Positions 1-8,594 of a stretch of DNA of 64,000 nucleotides are shown piece after piece; position 1 is the first letter of the stretch; each line of letters begins with the position of its first letter. The notes under the pieces are model-generated. The model was not told where the DNA came from. It saw nothing but the letters and a program-made list of their open reading frames with translations, and searched no databases. Source of the stretch: Azospirillaceae bacterium (GTDB taxonomy: Bacteria; Pseudomonadota; Alphaproteobacteria; Azospirillales; Azospirillaceae); the NCBI GenBank assembly GCA_031291675.1, contig JARLIO010000014.1:1-64000 (forward strand). Reading direction: 5' to 3'. The translations under genes and the position numbers were made by a program.

Positions 1-1
1 C

Positions 2-202
2 GATCCGGGCGAAAAAGCGCTCGTCACTTTTCACACCGTCGCCTTCGAAGGCTCGATCGGGATCGTGAACACGCTGGTCGCCACGCGCTTGTTGCGCAAC
101 GGGTACGAGACTTCCAACCTGATGTATGGCCCGGGTGTGATCCGGGGGGTGGGCGGCCCCGGGGGGCCGGCACACCGCCTGAAAACCACTATACCCTGTT
201 GA
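2..202 (+). pseudogene. MSMEG_0572/Sll0783-family nitrogen starvation response protein, partial and shortened
   Basis: The 5' end lies outside the window, and the visible 66 codons begin mid-protein. The stretch [18 protein letters not shown] followed by [15 protein letters not shown] and LMYGPGV closely resembles what I recall of the MSMEG_0572/Sll0783 family, a small protein tied to nitrogen starvation whose biochemical role is unknown. Family members continue for roughly 80 residues after the YGPGV motif. Here the frame runs through a G/C-rich stretch (about 145-175), loses resemblance and stops at 200-202. The missing C-terminal half is not present before the convergent helicase gene, so the gene looks truncated by deletion or rearrangement rather than by a simple frameshift. 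The assignment is from memory of the family, and a divergent short member cannot be excluded. Confidence 0.5.
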
Positions 203-244
203 AGCCCGTTCGGTCTCCGTGTTCTGTCGCCACGCGGCCGGTCC

Positions 245-1744
245 TCAGACCCCGTCAACGCGCGATGGGCGGGCGCGACGCAGCAGGAAGGCCGGCATGT
301 GGTCGCCAAACCCGACCACGGCCTCATCATCGTCGTCCTCGCGACGCCGGCGTCGCGGTTCGTCACGGCGACGTTCCGGCCGGCTGTCCGTCGTGCGCGG
401 GTCGGCTGCCCGGGGATCGGCTGCCCGGGGATCTGTTGCCCGGGGCGGATTGACTTCGCCGCGCGGCTCCGGCGAGCGCGCCGGCTTGGCTTCGGCGACG
501 GGCGCCTCCACCGGGCGTGCCGGCCGGCTTTCCGCAGCCGGGGGACGCCGTTCGCTGTCCTTCGGGGCTTCCTTGCGCCCCCAACGGCGCCGGGTCTCGC
601 CCTCGGGCTCGAACTCGACGGACTCGATACCGTCGATCTCGACGCGCGGAATCTCCCGATTGATCAATTTGACGATGGCCGCAACCTGCTTGCCTTCGTC
701 GGGCATCGCCAGCATGAAAGCGCGCCCCGACCGGCCCGCGCGGCCGGTCCGGCCGATTCGGTGAACATAGTCTTCCGAACTGTGCGGCACGTCGAAATTG
801 AAAACATGCGACAGACCGGCGATGTCGAGACCCCGCGCTGCGACATCGCTGCACACCAGCAAGGTGATTTCGTTCTTCTTGAACGCTTCCAGCGTTTCCG
901 TCCGCTTGCTCTGCGGCAGATCGCCGTGCAAAGCGCCGGCATTGAAGCCGTGCTTCTCCAGCGAGCGATGGAGCATCGCGACGTCGCGCTTACGATTGCA
1001 GAAAATCAGGGCGTTCTTGACATCCTCGGTGCGCAACAGGTGGCGCAGCGCCCGGCGCTTGTCCTCGGCGCGGGTCAGAACCACCGCCTGGGTCACGGTA
1101 TCGGCGGTTGACGCCGGCGGTGACACCGACACGGTACGGGGATTGATCAGGAAACTGTCGGCCAACCGGCGAATTTCCGGCGGCATCGTCGCCGAAAAGA
1201 ACAAGGTCTGGCGGATGCGCGGCAGCAGCGACACGATTCGCTCAATGTCGGGGATGAAGCCCATATCCAGCATCCGATCGGCTTCGTCGATGACGAAAAC
1301 CTTGATATCGCTCAGCAGGATATTTCCCCGTTCGAACAGATCGATCATCCGGCCGGGGGTTGCGATCAGGACGTCGACGCCCCGATCCAGCTTCTTGATC
1401 TGATCGACGAAGGATTCGCCGCCGATCAGCAGCGCCATGTTCAGCTTGTGGTACTTGCCATAGACCTCAAAATTCTCGGCGACCTGGGCGGCGAGCTCGC
1501 GGGTTGGCTCAAGGATCAACGAACGCGGCATTCGCGCCCGTGCACGGCCTTGGGCCAGGATGTCGATCATCGGCAGCGTGAACGAGGCTGTCTTGCCGGT
1601 TCCGGTCTGAGCGCAACCCAAAACGTCGCGGCCCTGGAGGACCCACGGAATGGCTTGTTCCTGAATCGGTGTCGGCTGGGTGTAGCCCGCGTCTTCGACG
1701 GCGCGTAAGACTTCGGGCCCGAGCCCAATTTCCGAAAAAAGCAT
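245..1744 (-). CDS. rhlE: DEAD-box ATP-dependent RNA helicase, RhlE type
   Basis: ATP-dependent RNA helicase, expected to unwind short RNA duplexes during rRNA maturation or mRNA decay. The protein (499 aa) carries the ordered SF2 motifs: Q motif (GYTQPTPIQ, about residues 21-29), motif I AQTGTGKT, Ia PTRELA, motif II DEAD, motif III SAT and motif VI HRIGRTGRAGR. The N-terminus at MLFSEIGL fits the start of RhlE-like proteins. The tail after about residue 385 is low-complexity: Pro/Ala/Arg-rich, with repeated RAADP units and a basic-acidic block (RRRREDDDD), probably a disordered RNA-binding extension. It converges on the truncated gene at the window start. The helicase function is certain; the choice of RhlE over related DEAD-box subfamilies is a judgement from the overall sequence. 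Confidence 0.9.
   Translation of the reverse strand: MLFSEIGLGPEVLRAVEDAGYTQPTPIQEQAIPWVLQGRDVLGCAQTGTGKTASFTLPMIDILAQGRARARMPRSLILEPTRELAAQVAENFEVYGKYHKLNMALLIGGESFVDQIKKLDRGVDVLIATPGRMIDLFERGNILLSDIKVFVIDEADRMLDMGFIPDIERIVSLLPRIRQTLFFSATMPPEIRRLADSFLINPRTVSVSPPASTADTVTQAVVLTRAEDKRRALRHLLRTEDVKNALIFCNRKRDVAMLHRSLEKHGFNAGALHGDLPQSKRTETLEAFKKNEITLLVCSDVAARGLDIAGLSHVFNFDVPHSSEDYVHRIGRTGRAGRSGRAFMLAMPDEGKQVAAIVKLINREIPRVEIDGIESVEFEPEGETRRRWGRKEAPKDSERRPPAAESRPARPVEAPVAEAKPARSPEPRGEVNPPRATDPRAADPRAADPRTTDSRPERRRDEPRRRRREDDDDEAVVGFGDHMPAFLLRRARPSRVDGV
401..445. repeat. Three tandem 15-bp units inside the helicase tail
   Basis: Three consecutive 15-bp units of the form ATCGGCTGCCCGGGG, two nearly identical and the third with two changes, lie in frame within the helicase gene. 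On the minus strand they encode the repeated PRAAD/PRATD units of the disordered C-terminal tail. Because the unit is a multiple of three, copy-number change would lengthen or shorten the tail without a frameshift. Confidence 0.8.
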
Positions 1745-1969
1745 CTAGTCAGTTCATCAGGAGGATTCGGTCCACAGCCAATCACGGCCTGGATCTTCGT
1801 TGGATCGCGAGTATGGAAAGTAACACCCCGCTGTCAACCTTTTCCTTTGCAAATCGGCTACTTCGCCGGAATTGGACGCCTCGCGTGACCGGGATGGACC
1901 TTCGGGGCGGGCGACAGCATGGGATTGAAAATCGCCGTAGCCGTGTACCCCGGAGGCGTCATGCCGTGG

Positions 1970-2575
1970 TCAGCAAGGCTGAGACAATCCGCACGGCCCG
2001 CCTTGCGAGCGGCTGTCATTGACCGGGAACAGCGAATAGCCGACGTCCCAGAGTAGATGCCGGAAGCCCGGCGCATCCGGGCCGGAGACGGCGCTGACAA
2101 CGCCATTTGCCGCGGTCATGGCGCCGCCACCGTGACACAATGCCGCCTGGACGCTGACATCGACCGGCCCGGTTCCGGGGGGCGGCGCCAGCACGGTTTC
2201 CGACGCGGCCGGGTCAGCGGCCATGCACAATTGACCCGCCGGACGTTTTGCCGCGGTATTGAAGGCCAGAACGATGCGGTAATCCGGTTTTGCCGTGGCA
2301 CCCGGGGTTGTCGTATAGTGGGTTGCCGGCCGGGTTCCCGCCGACGTCAGCAAATCGACCACCGCCTGATCAAAGGCCGGCTTGGCAACCGGCGTTGCCG
2401 CCGTCGCGAACGGGTCGCCGATCACGACGGTTTTGAGGTCCCGGTCGAACACGGCGTCAGACACTGCGGCCGCGGTATAGGTTCCGGAGACCTCGGTCTG
2501 GTTGACCTGGTCGACTCCGGAGCATCCGCCCAGAGCCAGCAGCAGGGTCGTTACTGTCATAACGTGAGCGCGCAT
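1970..2575 (-). CDS. Predicted lipoprotein, unknown function
   Basis: A 201-aa protein beginning MRAHVMTVTTLLLALGGC. The hydrophobic stretch ending in a lipobox-like LGGC (Cys18) predicts export and lipidation, so it probably sits in the inner leaflet of the outer membrane or the outer face of the inner membrane. The mature part is Ala/Thr/Pro-rich, with two later cysteines near GQLCMA and AALCHG and two more at the C-terminus (GGPCGL, QPC), which could form disulfides in the periplasm. I do not recognise a family. The open frame extends upstream to 3232, but that extension is low-complexity and would bury the signal sequence, so the start at 2575 is preferred. No strong ribosome binding site is visible. 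The 225 bases between its stop and the helicase start hold no gene. Confidence 0.7.
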   Translation of the reverse strand: MRAHVMTVTTLLLALGGCSGVDQVNQTEVSGTYTAAAVSDAVFDRDLKTVVIGDPFATAATPVAKPAFDQAVVDLLTSAGTRPATHYTTTPGATAKPDYRIVLAFNTAAKRPAGQLCMAADPAASETVLAPPPGTGPVDVSVQAALCHGGGAMTAANGVVSAVSGPDAPGFRHLLWDVGYSLFPVNDSRSQGGPCGLSQPC

Positions 2576-2850
2576 GACGAATGATCTTTCACTAATCGGT
2601 CCGATGACCGGTGTCGGTGACCGTGGTCGGGTCCCTTCGCATCCCGGGATCAGCACCATCCCCGCGGTTCCGGGGTGATCTTTCTGGCCCTGAACGCCGG
2701 TCGCAAAGGTAAATGTTGGCGCGGCGCGGCTACGCCGCAAGCGTGACGGCCATGGTATCATCCGAATATTGCCAGCCGGCGTTGCCTCGCGAGGCGACCC
2801 GTCCGGAGATCCGTGGATGATCAGGCCCGGAGGACAAGGGAGGGGGCGGG

Positions 2851-3189
2851 ATGAACGATTGGAAGGGCTCGGCGCGCGGCGATGCCGATGACGGGGCCCC
2901 GTGGCGGGAAACGGCGCTGCAGTTTGACGCCCAGGCGCAGGCGGTGACGCAGGCGACCGCGAATGCTCTGGAACAGCCGGCGGTCGTGGCGGCCAAGGCG
3001 CTTGCCGATGCCGCCTATGATGCCTGGACGGCCGCGGGCGCCCCGGCGGGAACCGTGGCGCACCGCCATTATCTCGCCGCGCAGAAAGCTGCCGATGAGG
3101 CGTTTCGCCATCATTACCGGGCGCCAGAGCCGATCCGAATCGCACCGGTGTTTCTTGATCCCGATGACGTCGGTTCCGATCCGCTGTGA
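2851..3189 (+). CDS. Small alanine-rich hypothetical protein
   Basis: A 112-aa soluble protein without signal peptide or membrane segment. The start ATG at 2851 follows a purine-rich GGGAGGGGGCGGG stretch that serves as an unusually strong ribosome binding site. The sequence is Ala-rich and predicted helical through about residues 25-80 (AVTQATANAL, AAKALADAAYDAW), ending in a Pro/Asp-rich tail. I recognise no family. It stands alone between a minus-strand lipoprotein and a plus-strand reductase. Coding status rests on the strong RBS and plausible composition only. Confidence 0.55.
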   Translation: MNDWKGSARGDADDGAPWRETALQFDAQAQAVTQATANALEQPAVVAAKALADAAYDAWTAAGAPAGTVAHRHYLAAQKAADEAFRHHYRAPEPIRIAPVFLDPDDVGSDPL

Positions 3190-3295
3190 GCGGGCGCGGC
3201 TCGATCGGGCTTTCTGGCAGGGTTGACGACAACGTCGCGCGCGCGGCATTCGGGCAACCACCGCCCGATCTTTGACGCTCATCACCCGCTTGGGA

Positions 3296-3496
3296 TCATA
3301 AAACCAGGGTGACCTGATCCCGCGCAAAGGGGCAGGATGTCACGCGAAAAGTCACCAGCGCGACGCCGGTCCGCTCGGGAGGACGTCTCGCGCATCCGCA
3401 TTGCGGCGGGCCCAGCCACTTGGCTGCAAACAGATCCAGGGCGCGCCTTGGCCCACAATCCTCACGCCATTCCTCCTCCGGACCTCCGGGCTTCAA
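3296..3496 (-). pseudogene. Probable remnant of an HxlR-type transcriptional regulator
   Basis: A 66-codon minus-strand frame starting at a TTG (3494-3496) with an AGGAGG ribosome binding site eight bases upstream. Near its start it reads REDCGPRRALDLFAAKW, which resembles the N-terminal helix of HxlR winged-helix regulators (pattern CpvrrALdlfgdKW). The sequence after the Trp no longer resembles the family, and none of the remaining winged-helix motifs is recognisable. It is divergent from the SDR gene at 3592, a position where HxlR or similar regulators often sit. I read it as a decayed or truncated regulator; a short unrelated peptide or chance similarity is possible. The rest of the 3190-3591 gap shows no other gene. 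Confidence 0.35.
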
Positions 3497-3591
3497 GGTG
3501 GGAACCTCCTGGTACCTTTTGCCCCTGATTGGCGCCTTCTAGCATTTCGCCCTGTTCGCACCCAGCTTCGGTTGGCAGGGGAACGGAGGAC

Positions 3592-4656
3592 ATGATGGGC
3601 AAAGTGGCTCTGGTTGTTGGAGCGAGTGGCATTGTCGGGAACGCGACGGCGGGATTGCTCGCGCAGGAAGGCTGGACGGTTTTCGGGCTTGCGCGCCATT
3701 CTGCAATACAGCGGGGGATCACGCCGATCGCGGCCGACCTGCGAAATCAGGCCGACCTGACGGCAGCACTTGCCGGGGTCAAGCCGGATGCGGTGTTCAT
3801 CGCGACATGGTCACGGCAAGCGAACGAGGCTGAGAATATCCGGGTCAATGGTGCGATGGTGCGCAATCTGCTCGATGTGCTGCGTCCGGCGGGGAGCGTC
3901 GGACATGTCGCACTCGTCACCGGTCTCAAACATTATCTCGGGCCGTTCGAAGCCTATGGCAAAGGCATCCTGCCGCAGACGCCATTCCGCGAGGACCAGG
4001 GGCGGCTGGAGGTAGAAAATTTCTATTATGCCCAGGAGGACGCGGTCTTCGCTGCTGCCACGCGCGACGGCTTCGGATGGAGCGTTCATCGTCCACATAC
4101 CATGATCGGCAAGGCGGTCGGGAACGCCATGAACATGGGGACCACGCTCGCGGTCTATGCGACGATATGTCGAGAGACGGGTCGGCCGTTTCGCTTCCCT
4201 GGCTCGGCTGTGCAGTGGAACTGCCTGACCGACATGACGGATGCGCGGCTCTTGGCCCGTCATTTGTTGTGGGCTACGACGACACCGGCGGCGTGTGACC
4301 AGGCGTTCAACGTCGTCAATGGTGACGTTTTCCGTTGGAAGTGGATGTGGTGCCGTATCGCCGACTGGTTCGGTATTGAGCCGGCTCCGTTCGACGGAAC
4401 GGTTCTGCCACTGGAGACGCAGATGGCAGAGGATGCGCCGCTCTGGCGCGATATCGCGGCTCGCCGGGGTCTGTCAGAAACGGATATCTCGCGGCTCGCG
4501 TCACCCTGGCACACCGACGCCGATCTCGGCCGACCAATCGAAGTCGTCACCGACATGGGGAAAAGTCGACGGCTTGGCTTTACCGCTTATCAGTCGACTG
4601 ACGATGCCTTCTTCGATCTGTTCGAGCAATTACGCGCCGATCGCCTGATCCCGTGA
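3592..4656 (+). CDS. Atypical SDR, progesterone 5-beta-reductase/iridoid synthase-like
   Basis: NAD(P)-dependent reductase or epimerase of the extended short-chain dehydrogenase superfamily, 354 aa. The N-terminal nucleotide-binding motif is VVGASGIVG. The segment ENFYYAQED (about residue 140) matches the NFYYxxED motif of the progesterone 5-beta-reductase/iridoid synthase group, which reduces enone double bonds, and it is followed by SVHRPHTMIG, also typical. The natural substrate in bacteria is usually unknown. The start at 3592 (MMGKVALVVGA) is chosen because GGAGGA lies just upstream, although it is very close; the second ATG at 3595 has better spacing. The longer frame from 3529 adds sequence that does not resemble an SDR. 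It converges with parE. Confidence 0.8.
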   Translation: MMGKVALVVGASGIVGNATAGLLAQEGWTVFGLARHSAIQRGITPIAADLRNQADLTAALAGVKPDAVFIATWSRQANEAENIRVNGAMVRNLLDVLRPAGSVGHVALVTGLKHYLGPFEAYGKGILPQTPFREDQGRLEVENFYYAQEDAVFAAATRDGFGWSVHRPHTMIGKAVGNAMNMGTTLAVYATICRETGRPFRFPGSAVQWNCLTDMTDARLLARHLLWATTTPAACDQAFNVVNGDVFRWKWMWCRIADWFGIEPAPFDGTVLPLETQMAEDAPLWRDIAARRGLSETDISRLASPWHTDADLGRPIEVVTDMGKSRRLGFTAYQSTDDAFFDLFEQLRADRLIP

Positions 4657-4705
4657 CGGGAAGACCATCAGGCAATCGCGCACGCTTCGCATTTTCGTCA
4701 CTGGT

Positions 4706-6694
4706 CTAGACGTCGAGATCGCGGGCGAAGCGGGCGCGCTCCTGGATGAATTTGAAACGCAGTTCCGGGCGTCGGCCCATCAGGCTCTCAACCAGGGTCC
4801 GCGTTTCCGCGACGTCGGCGGCGGCCTCAGGATCGTGGCTGTCGGGGACGACGACCCGAAGCAGGATCCGCTTCTCCGGCGCCATCGTAGTCTCCTTCAA
4901 CTGGGCCGGCTGCATTTCGCCCAGACCTTTGAAGCGGCTGACCTCGACCTTGGTGTTGGCTTTGAAGAATGTCCGCATCAGCTCGTCCTTGTGGCTGTCA
5001 TCGCGGGCATAGACGCTACGGATGCCCTGCGTCAGCCGGTAGAGCGGCGGCAGCGCGAGATAGAGATGACCGTTGTGGATCAGGCCCGGCATCTCACGAT
5101 AGAAGAACGTCATCAGCAGCGAAGCGATATGGGCGCCATCGACATCGGCATCGGTCATGATGATGACGCGTTCATAGCGCAGCTTGTCCGATGAAAACTC
5201 CTTGCCGATGCCACAGCCCAAGGCCAGGGCGAGGTCGGCCAGTTCCTGGTTGCCACGCAGTTTTTCGAGACTGGCACTGGCGACATTGAGGATCTTGCCA
5301 CGCAGCGGCAGGATCGCCTGGGTCTCACGATTGCGCGCCTGCTTGGCCGACCCGCCGGCGGAATCGCCCTCGACGATGAACAGCTCGGTGCCATCGCAGC
5401 TGTTGCGGCTGCAATCCGCCAGTTTACCCGGCAATCGCAGCTTGCGTGTCGCCGTCTTGCGTGTCAGATCCTTGCTTTGCTTACGCCGAGCCCGCTCCTC
5501 AGCCTTGTCGATCAGGTGGTCGAGCAAGGCATTGCCGGCGTTCGGATCGGCCGACAGCCAATGGTCGAAATGATCCTTGATCGCCTGTTCGACCAGGCGC
5601 GTGGCTTCGGGGGAGGCCAGCTTCTCCTTGGTCTGTCCCTGGAACTGAGGTTCCCGGATAAACACCGAAAGCAGGATCATCGCGCCGCCGACGACATCGT
5701 CCTGGGTGATCGGTGCGGCCCGCTTGTTGTTGACCAGCTCGGCGAAAGTCCGGATGCCACGCGCCAGCGCCGTCCGCAGTCCGGCCTCGTGGCTGCCGCC
5801 CTGGGGTGTCGGCACCGTGTTGCAATAGGAGTGGACGAAGCCCTCATCGTCGTCGGGCCAGCCGATGGCCCATTCGGCACGGCCGGCCTCACCCGGGAAC
5901 TCCACGGTCCCGGAAAATGGCGTCGGCGTGATCATGGCACGGTCGCGGATCGCGCCGGTCAGATAGTCGAGCAGTCCGCCGGGAAAGCGCAGGCTCTCGG
6001 TCGCCGGGGTCGTGCCCTCGGCATCGAGCAAAGCGGGATCGCAGCTCCAGCGGATCTCGACACCGCGGAACAGATAGGCCTTGGAGCGGGCCATGCGATA
6101 GAGCCGGTCCGGACTGAAGGTCAATGTGCTGGTGAAGATCTCCGGATCGGGGTGGAACCGGATCGTCGTACCGCGCCGGTTCTGGATGGCGCCGAGGCGT
6201 TCCAGCGGCCCTTGTGGCGCCCCCCGGCTGTAGGTCTGACGATAAAGCTGACGATCCCGGGCCACCTCGATTTCCAGCCGGTCCGACAAGGCGTTGACGA
6301 CCGAAAGGCCGACGCCGTGCAGTCCCCCGGAGGTCACATAGGCCGAACCGCCAAACTTGCCTCCGGAATGAAGCGTCGTCAGAATCACTTCCAGCGCCGA
6401 TTTGCCCGGATATTTCGGATGATCGTCGACCGGGATCCCACGGCCGTTATCGCGGATCGTCACGGTGCTGTCGGCTGCGAGCTCCAGATCGATATGGCTG
6501 GCATGGCCGGCGACGGCTTCGTCCATGGCGTTGTCGAGCAGCTCGGCGACCAGATGGTGCAGGGCGTGTTCGTCGGTCCCGCCGATATACATTCCGGGGC
6601 GGCGGCGAACCGGCTCCAGCCCTTCAAGGACTTCGATGTCGCGCGCGGAATAGGTGCTATCGGTGCGGGGGGGGGTGGCAAAAAGGTCGGTCAT
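4706..6694 (-). CDS. parE: DNA topoisomerase IV subunit B
   Basis: ATPase subunit of topoisomerase IV, which with ParC decatenates replicated chromosomes. The protein of about 662 aa shows the GHKL ATP site (ELLDNAMDEAVAG, DNGRGIPVD, SGGLHGVGLSVVNALS), the transducer region (AAPITQDDVVGG), and the TOPRIM domain with VEGDSAGG and TDADVDGAH (metal-binding acidic residues). The N-terminus MTDLFATPPRTDSTYSARDIEVLEGLEPV is ParE-like rather than GyrB-like, and the length fits ParE. The start at 6694 is preferred over the longer frame (6718) because it matches the family start; no clear ribosome binding site is seen for either. A run of nine C residues on the coding strand (6667-6675) encodes Pro-Pro near the start and is a potential slippage site. 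Confidence 0.92.
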   Translation of the reverse strand: MTDLFATPPRTDSTYSARDIEVLEGLEPVRRRPGMYIGGTDEHALHHLVAELLDNAMDEAVAGHASHIDLELAADSTVTIRDNGRGIPVDDHPKYPGKSALEVILTTLHSGGKFGGSAYVTSGGLHGVGLSVVNALSDRLEIEVARDRQLYRQTYSRGAPQGPLERLGAIQNRRGTTIRFHPDPEIFTSTLTFSPDRLYRMARSKAYLFRGVEIRWSCDPALLDAEGTTPATESLRFPGGLLDYLTGAIRDRAMITPTPFSGTVEFPGEAGRAEWAIGWPDDDEGFVHSYCNTVPTPQGGSHEAGLRTALARGIRTFAELVNNKRAAPITQDDVVGGAMILLSVFIREPQFQGQTKEKLASPEATRLVEQAIKDHFDHWLSADPNAGNALLDHLIDKAEERARRKQSKDLTRKTATRKLRLPGKLADCSRNSCDGTELFIVEGDSAGGSAKQARNRETQAILPLRGKILNVASASLEKLRGNQELADLALALGCGIGKEFSSDKLRYERVIIMTDADVDGAHIASLLMTFFYREMPGLIHNGHLYLALPPLYRLTQGIRSVYARDDSHKDELMRTFFKANTKVEVSRFKGLGEMQPAQLKETTMAPEKRILLRVVVPDSHDPEAAADVAETRTLVESLMGRRPELRFKFIQERARFARDLDV

Positions 6695-6820
6695 GGCCCA
6701 ATAGATAATGTTCGGCAACCCGCAGGAGCGGTTCCCGGCGCTGCGCCAGGGGCGACCTCGCGGAACGGCCGGGTGTTACGAACTAGCACATTTCGTCGCG
6801 CAGCACAGGAGTATGAGCGG

Positions 6821-7225
6821 GTGATCGACGATGCGAGTGATCAAGATGTTCCGGAATTCACCACAGGACCGGCGATCAGAACCACGGCAATGCCCGCCGA
6901 TACCAATCCGAGCGGTGACATCTTCGGTGGCTGGCTGTTGGCCCAGATGGACATTGCCGGGGGCAATGTTGCGGCGTACCGGGCCCGGGGCCGGGTCGCC
7001 ACCGTGGGAATCGAGGCGATGACCTTTCACCAGCCGGTGCTGGTCGGGGACGAGGTCAGTTGCTATGCCGTGATCCAGCGGGTCGGACGGACCTCGGTCC
7101 GGATCCGGGTCACGACCTGGGTCCGGCGCGGCTTCTGTTCCGAGCCGATCAAGGTGACCGAGGGGGTGTTCACCTATGTCGCGATCGGGCCCGATCGTCG
7201 GCCGCGCGTGGTTCCTTCCGAATAG
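6821..7225 (+). CDS. Acyl-CoA thioesterase, YciA-like hotdog fold
   Basis: A 134-aa single hotdog-domain protein expected to hydrolyse acyl-CoA thioesters in the cytosol. PADTNPSGDIFGGW is the characteristic helix-start motif of the YciA/acyl-CoA hydrolase family, with the catalytic Asp in NPSGDIFGG, followed by MTFHQPVLVGDEVSCYA and the TEGVFTYVAIG strand. The start is taken as GTG at 6821, nine bases after AGGAG; a much longer open frame upstream is antisense to parE and is not coding. It is divergent from parE, so both promoters lie between about 6695 and 6820. Substrate chain length cannot be read from the sequence. Confidence 0.8.
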   Translation: MIDDASDQDVPEFTTGPAIRTTAMPADTNPSGDIFGGWLLAQMDIAGGNVAAYRARGRVATVGIEAMTFHQPVLVGDEVSCYAVIQRVGRTSVRIRVTTWVRRGFCSEPIKVTEGVFTYVAIGPDRRPRVVPSE

Positions 7226-7502
7226 CGCCGGCGCTGCCGTCTCGCGGAAAACGGGTGCCGGGTGCGGCATGGTGTAGCGCCGGCCCGCAAATTCGCGAGC
7301 GGGGTGCTTTCGTGTCATGATTGAGATGCCACTTTCGCATTCCGGGATTGATCAGGTATCGTCAAGGCCGGGAATGCCGCGGACGGGTGCTTGTCGCGCG
7401 GTGCCCGGCACGGCGAATCGAGTGCGGCGTCATCGCAATCCGGCGTCACGGAACCGGGTGGCCGGCGACGGGAGAGAGCGTGGCAGCGGACGGAGGGCGA
7501 GC

Positions 7503-7808
7503 ATGAACTATCGGATCGAACAGCGCGAGCATGAGGTCGCGGTGGAAATCAGCGGCCGGCTCACTTTCAACGATCACGCCAAGGTTCGCGCTTTGATCGA
7601 GGAATTGTCCAACAGTGCGCCGTTGCGCCAGGTGCTTGATGTCCGGCAGCTGGAATTCGTCGATAGTACCGGCATGGGAATGCTCCTGATCGCGCGGGAG
7701 GAACTGGCCAAGGTTGCCAAGACGCTGGTATTGTATCAGCCGCAGGGGCAGGTCAAACGTGTCCTCACGGTGGCGGAGCTCGACGGGGTGATCACGATTG
7801 AGAATTGA
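7503..7808 (+). CDS. STAS-domain anti-sigma factor antagonist
   Basis: A 101-aa single STAS domain of the SpoIIAA/RsbV kind, a phosphorylatable switch protein that binds and neutralises an RsbW-type kinase. The segment LEFVDSTGMGMLL contains the conserved DSxG loop, in which the Ser is the phosphorylation site in characterised homologues. The ATG at 7503 follows GGAGGGCGAGC. It is the first gene of a four-gene run (7503-10948) with tight spacing: the next gene begins 15 bases after its stop. Together these are the components of partner-switching regulation. No sigma factor gene is present nearby, so the target may be encoded elsewhere or may be something other than a sigma factor. Confidence 0.85.
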   Translation: MNYRIEQREHEVAVEISGRLTFNDHAKVRALIEELSNSAPLRQVLDVRQLEFVDSTGMGMLLIAREELAKVAKTLVLYQPQGQVKRVLTVAELDGVITIEN

Positions 7809-7823
7809 AGGGCCGGCATAGCC

Positions 7824-8537
7824 ATGCGAAAGGCCCCCGCGATCTTTGCTTCCGGTATCGGTGCCGATCGGATGGGGCGTCTGGCTGCGTTGTTTGATGT
7901 CGGGACGGCGGTCTGCGACGTCGCGATGACGGGAACCTTCAGCGAGCACGCGCTTTTGCTGACCGCAAGTCCGGAGAATGGCGTGCTCGACGACCTGTTC
8001 CGGCGGGGGATGGGCCGCTGCATTGAGGTCGATGGCTACTCCGACCCGGAAGTCCGGGAGGCGGCCTGTCGGGCTGACCGTAGCGATTTATTTCTATCCT
8101 TGACGACGGCGACAACTTATCGTGGCAGTGTCTCAAGATGGGTGATGCAGGGGATCGGCTTACGCCAGGTCCTGACGCCGGAACGCCGTGACGACATTGA
8201 ATTGGCGTTGCAGGAAGCGATCAGCAACGCGGTTCTCCACGGCAATCTGCAAATGGATAGCCTGGACGGTGTCAGCGTTGCGGCGCTGGAGCGGTTTCAT
8301 GCCGAGACCGCCCTTCGCCTTGAGCTCCCCGCCTTCGCGGATCGTCGGGTCGAGGTCGCGGTGACGCTGGGGCGCGCGGTCACGATCGAGGTTGTCGATC
8401 AAGGGGTTGGCTATATCTGGAGCCCCCGCGGCGGGGGCGTGGCATCGGGACGGGGCATCGCCCTGATCGCGACGATTTCCGACGATTTTGAGGTGTTGCA
8501 GAACGGTCGTTGCATGCGGATGAGCTTCGCGTTGTGA
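7824..8537 (+). CDS. RsbW-like serine kinase/ATP-binding protein with N-terminal extension
   Basis: A 237-aa protein. The C-terminal half is a HATPase_c domain: N-box ELALQEAISNAVLHGN (about residues 131-146), G1 box VDQGVGY and G2 box GRGIALI. This is the fold of SpoIIAB/RsbW anti-sigma kinases, which phosphorylate STAS antagonists such as the product just upstream. The first 110 residues are not part of the standard kinase and match nothing I recognise; they could be a sensory or degenerate receiver-like domain. The insertion between N-box and G1 is longer than usual (about residues 150-185). The gene lies between the STAS gene and two receiver-phosphatases, the expected arrangement for a partner switch. 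Confidence 0.75.
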   Translation: MRKAPAIFASGIGADRMGRLAALFDVGTAVCDVAMTGTFSEHALLLTASPENGVLDDLFRRGMGRCIEVDGYSDPEVREAACRADRSDLFLSLTTATTYRGSVSRWVMQGIGLRQVLTPERRDDIELALQEAISNAVLHGNLQMDSLDGVSVAALERFHAETALRLELPAFADRRVEVAVTLGRAVTIEVVDQGVGYIWSPRGGGVASGRGIALIATISDDFEVLQNGRCMRMSFAL

Positions 8538-8594
8538 GCGTTTTAACGGGCGATCCGGACCGGCCGGCACCGGCCGCAGCTTTGATGACGTGAT

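Noticed and set aside
2576-3232. N-terminal extension of the lipoprotein frame
   Set aside because: Low-complexity Pro/Arg-rich sequence that would place the lipoprotein signal peptide 219 residues into the protein; also overlaps the plus-strand gene at 2851.
5477-6820. Long plus-strand open frame upstream of the thioesterase
   Set aside because: It runs antisense to parE, a certain gene, and its composition is that of a shadow frame; the thioesterase domain begins only after the GTG at 6821.
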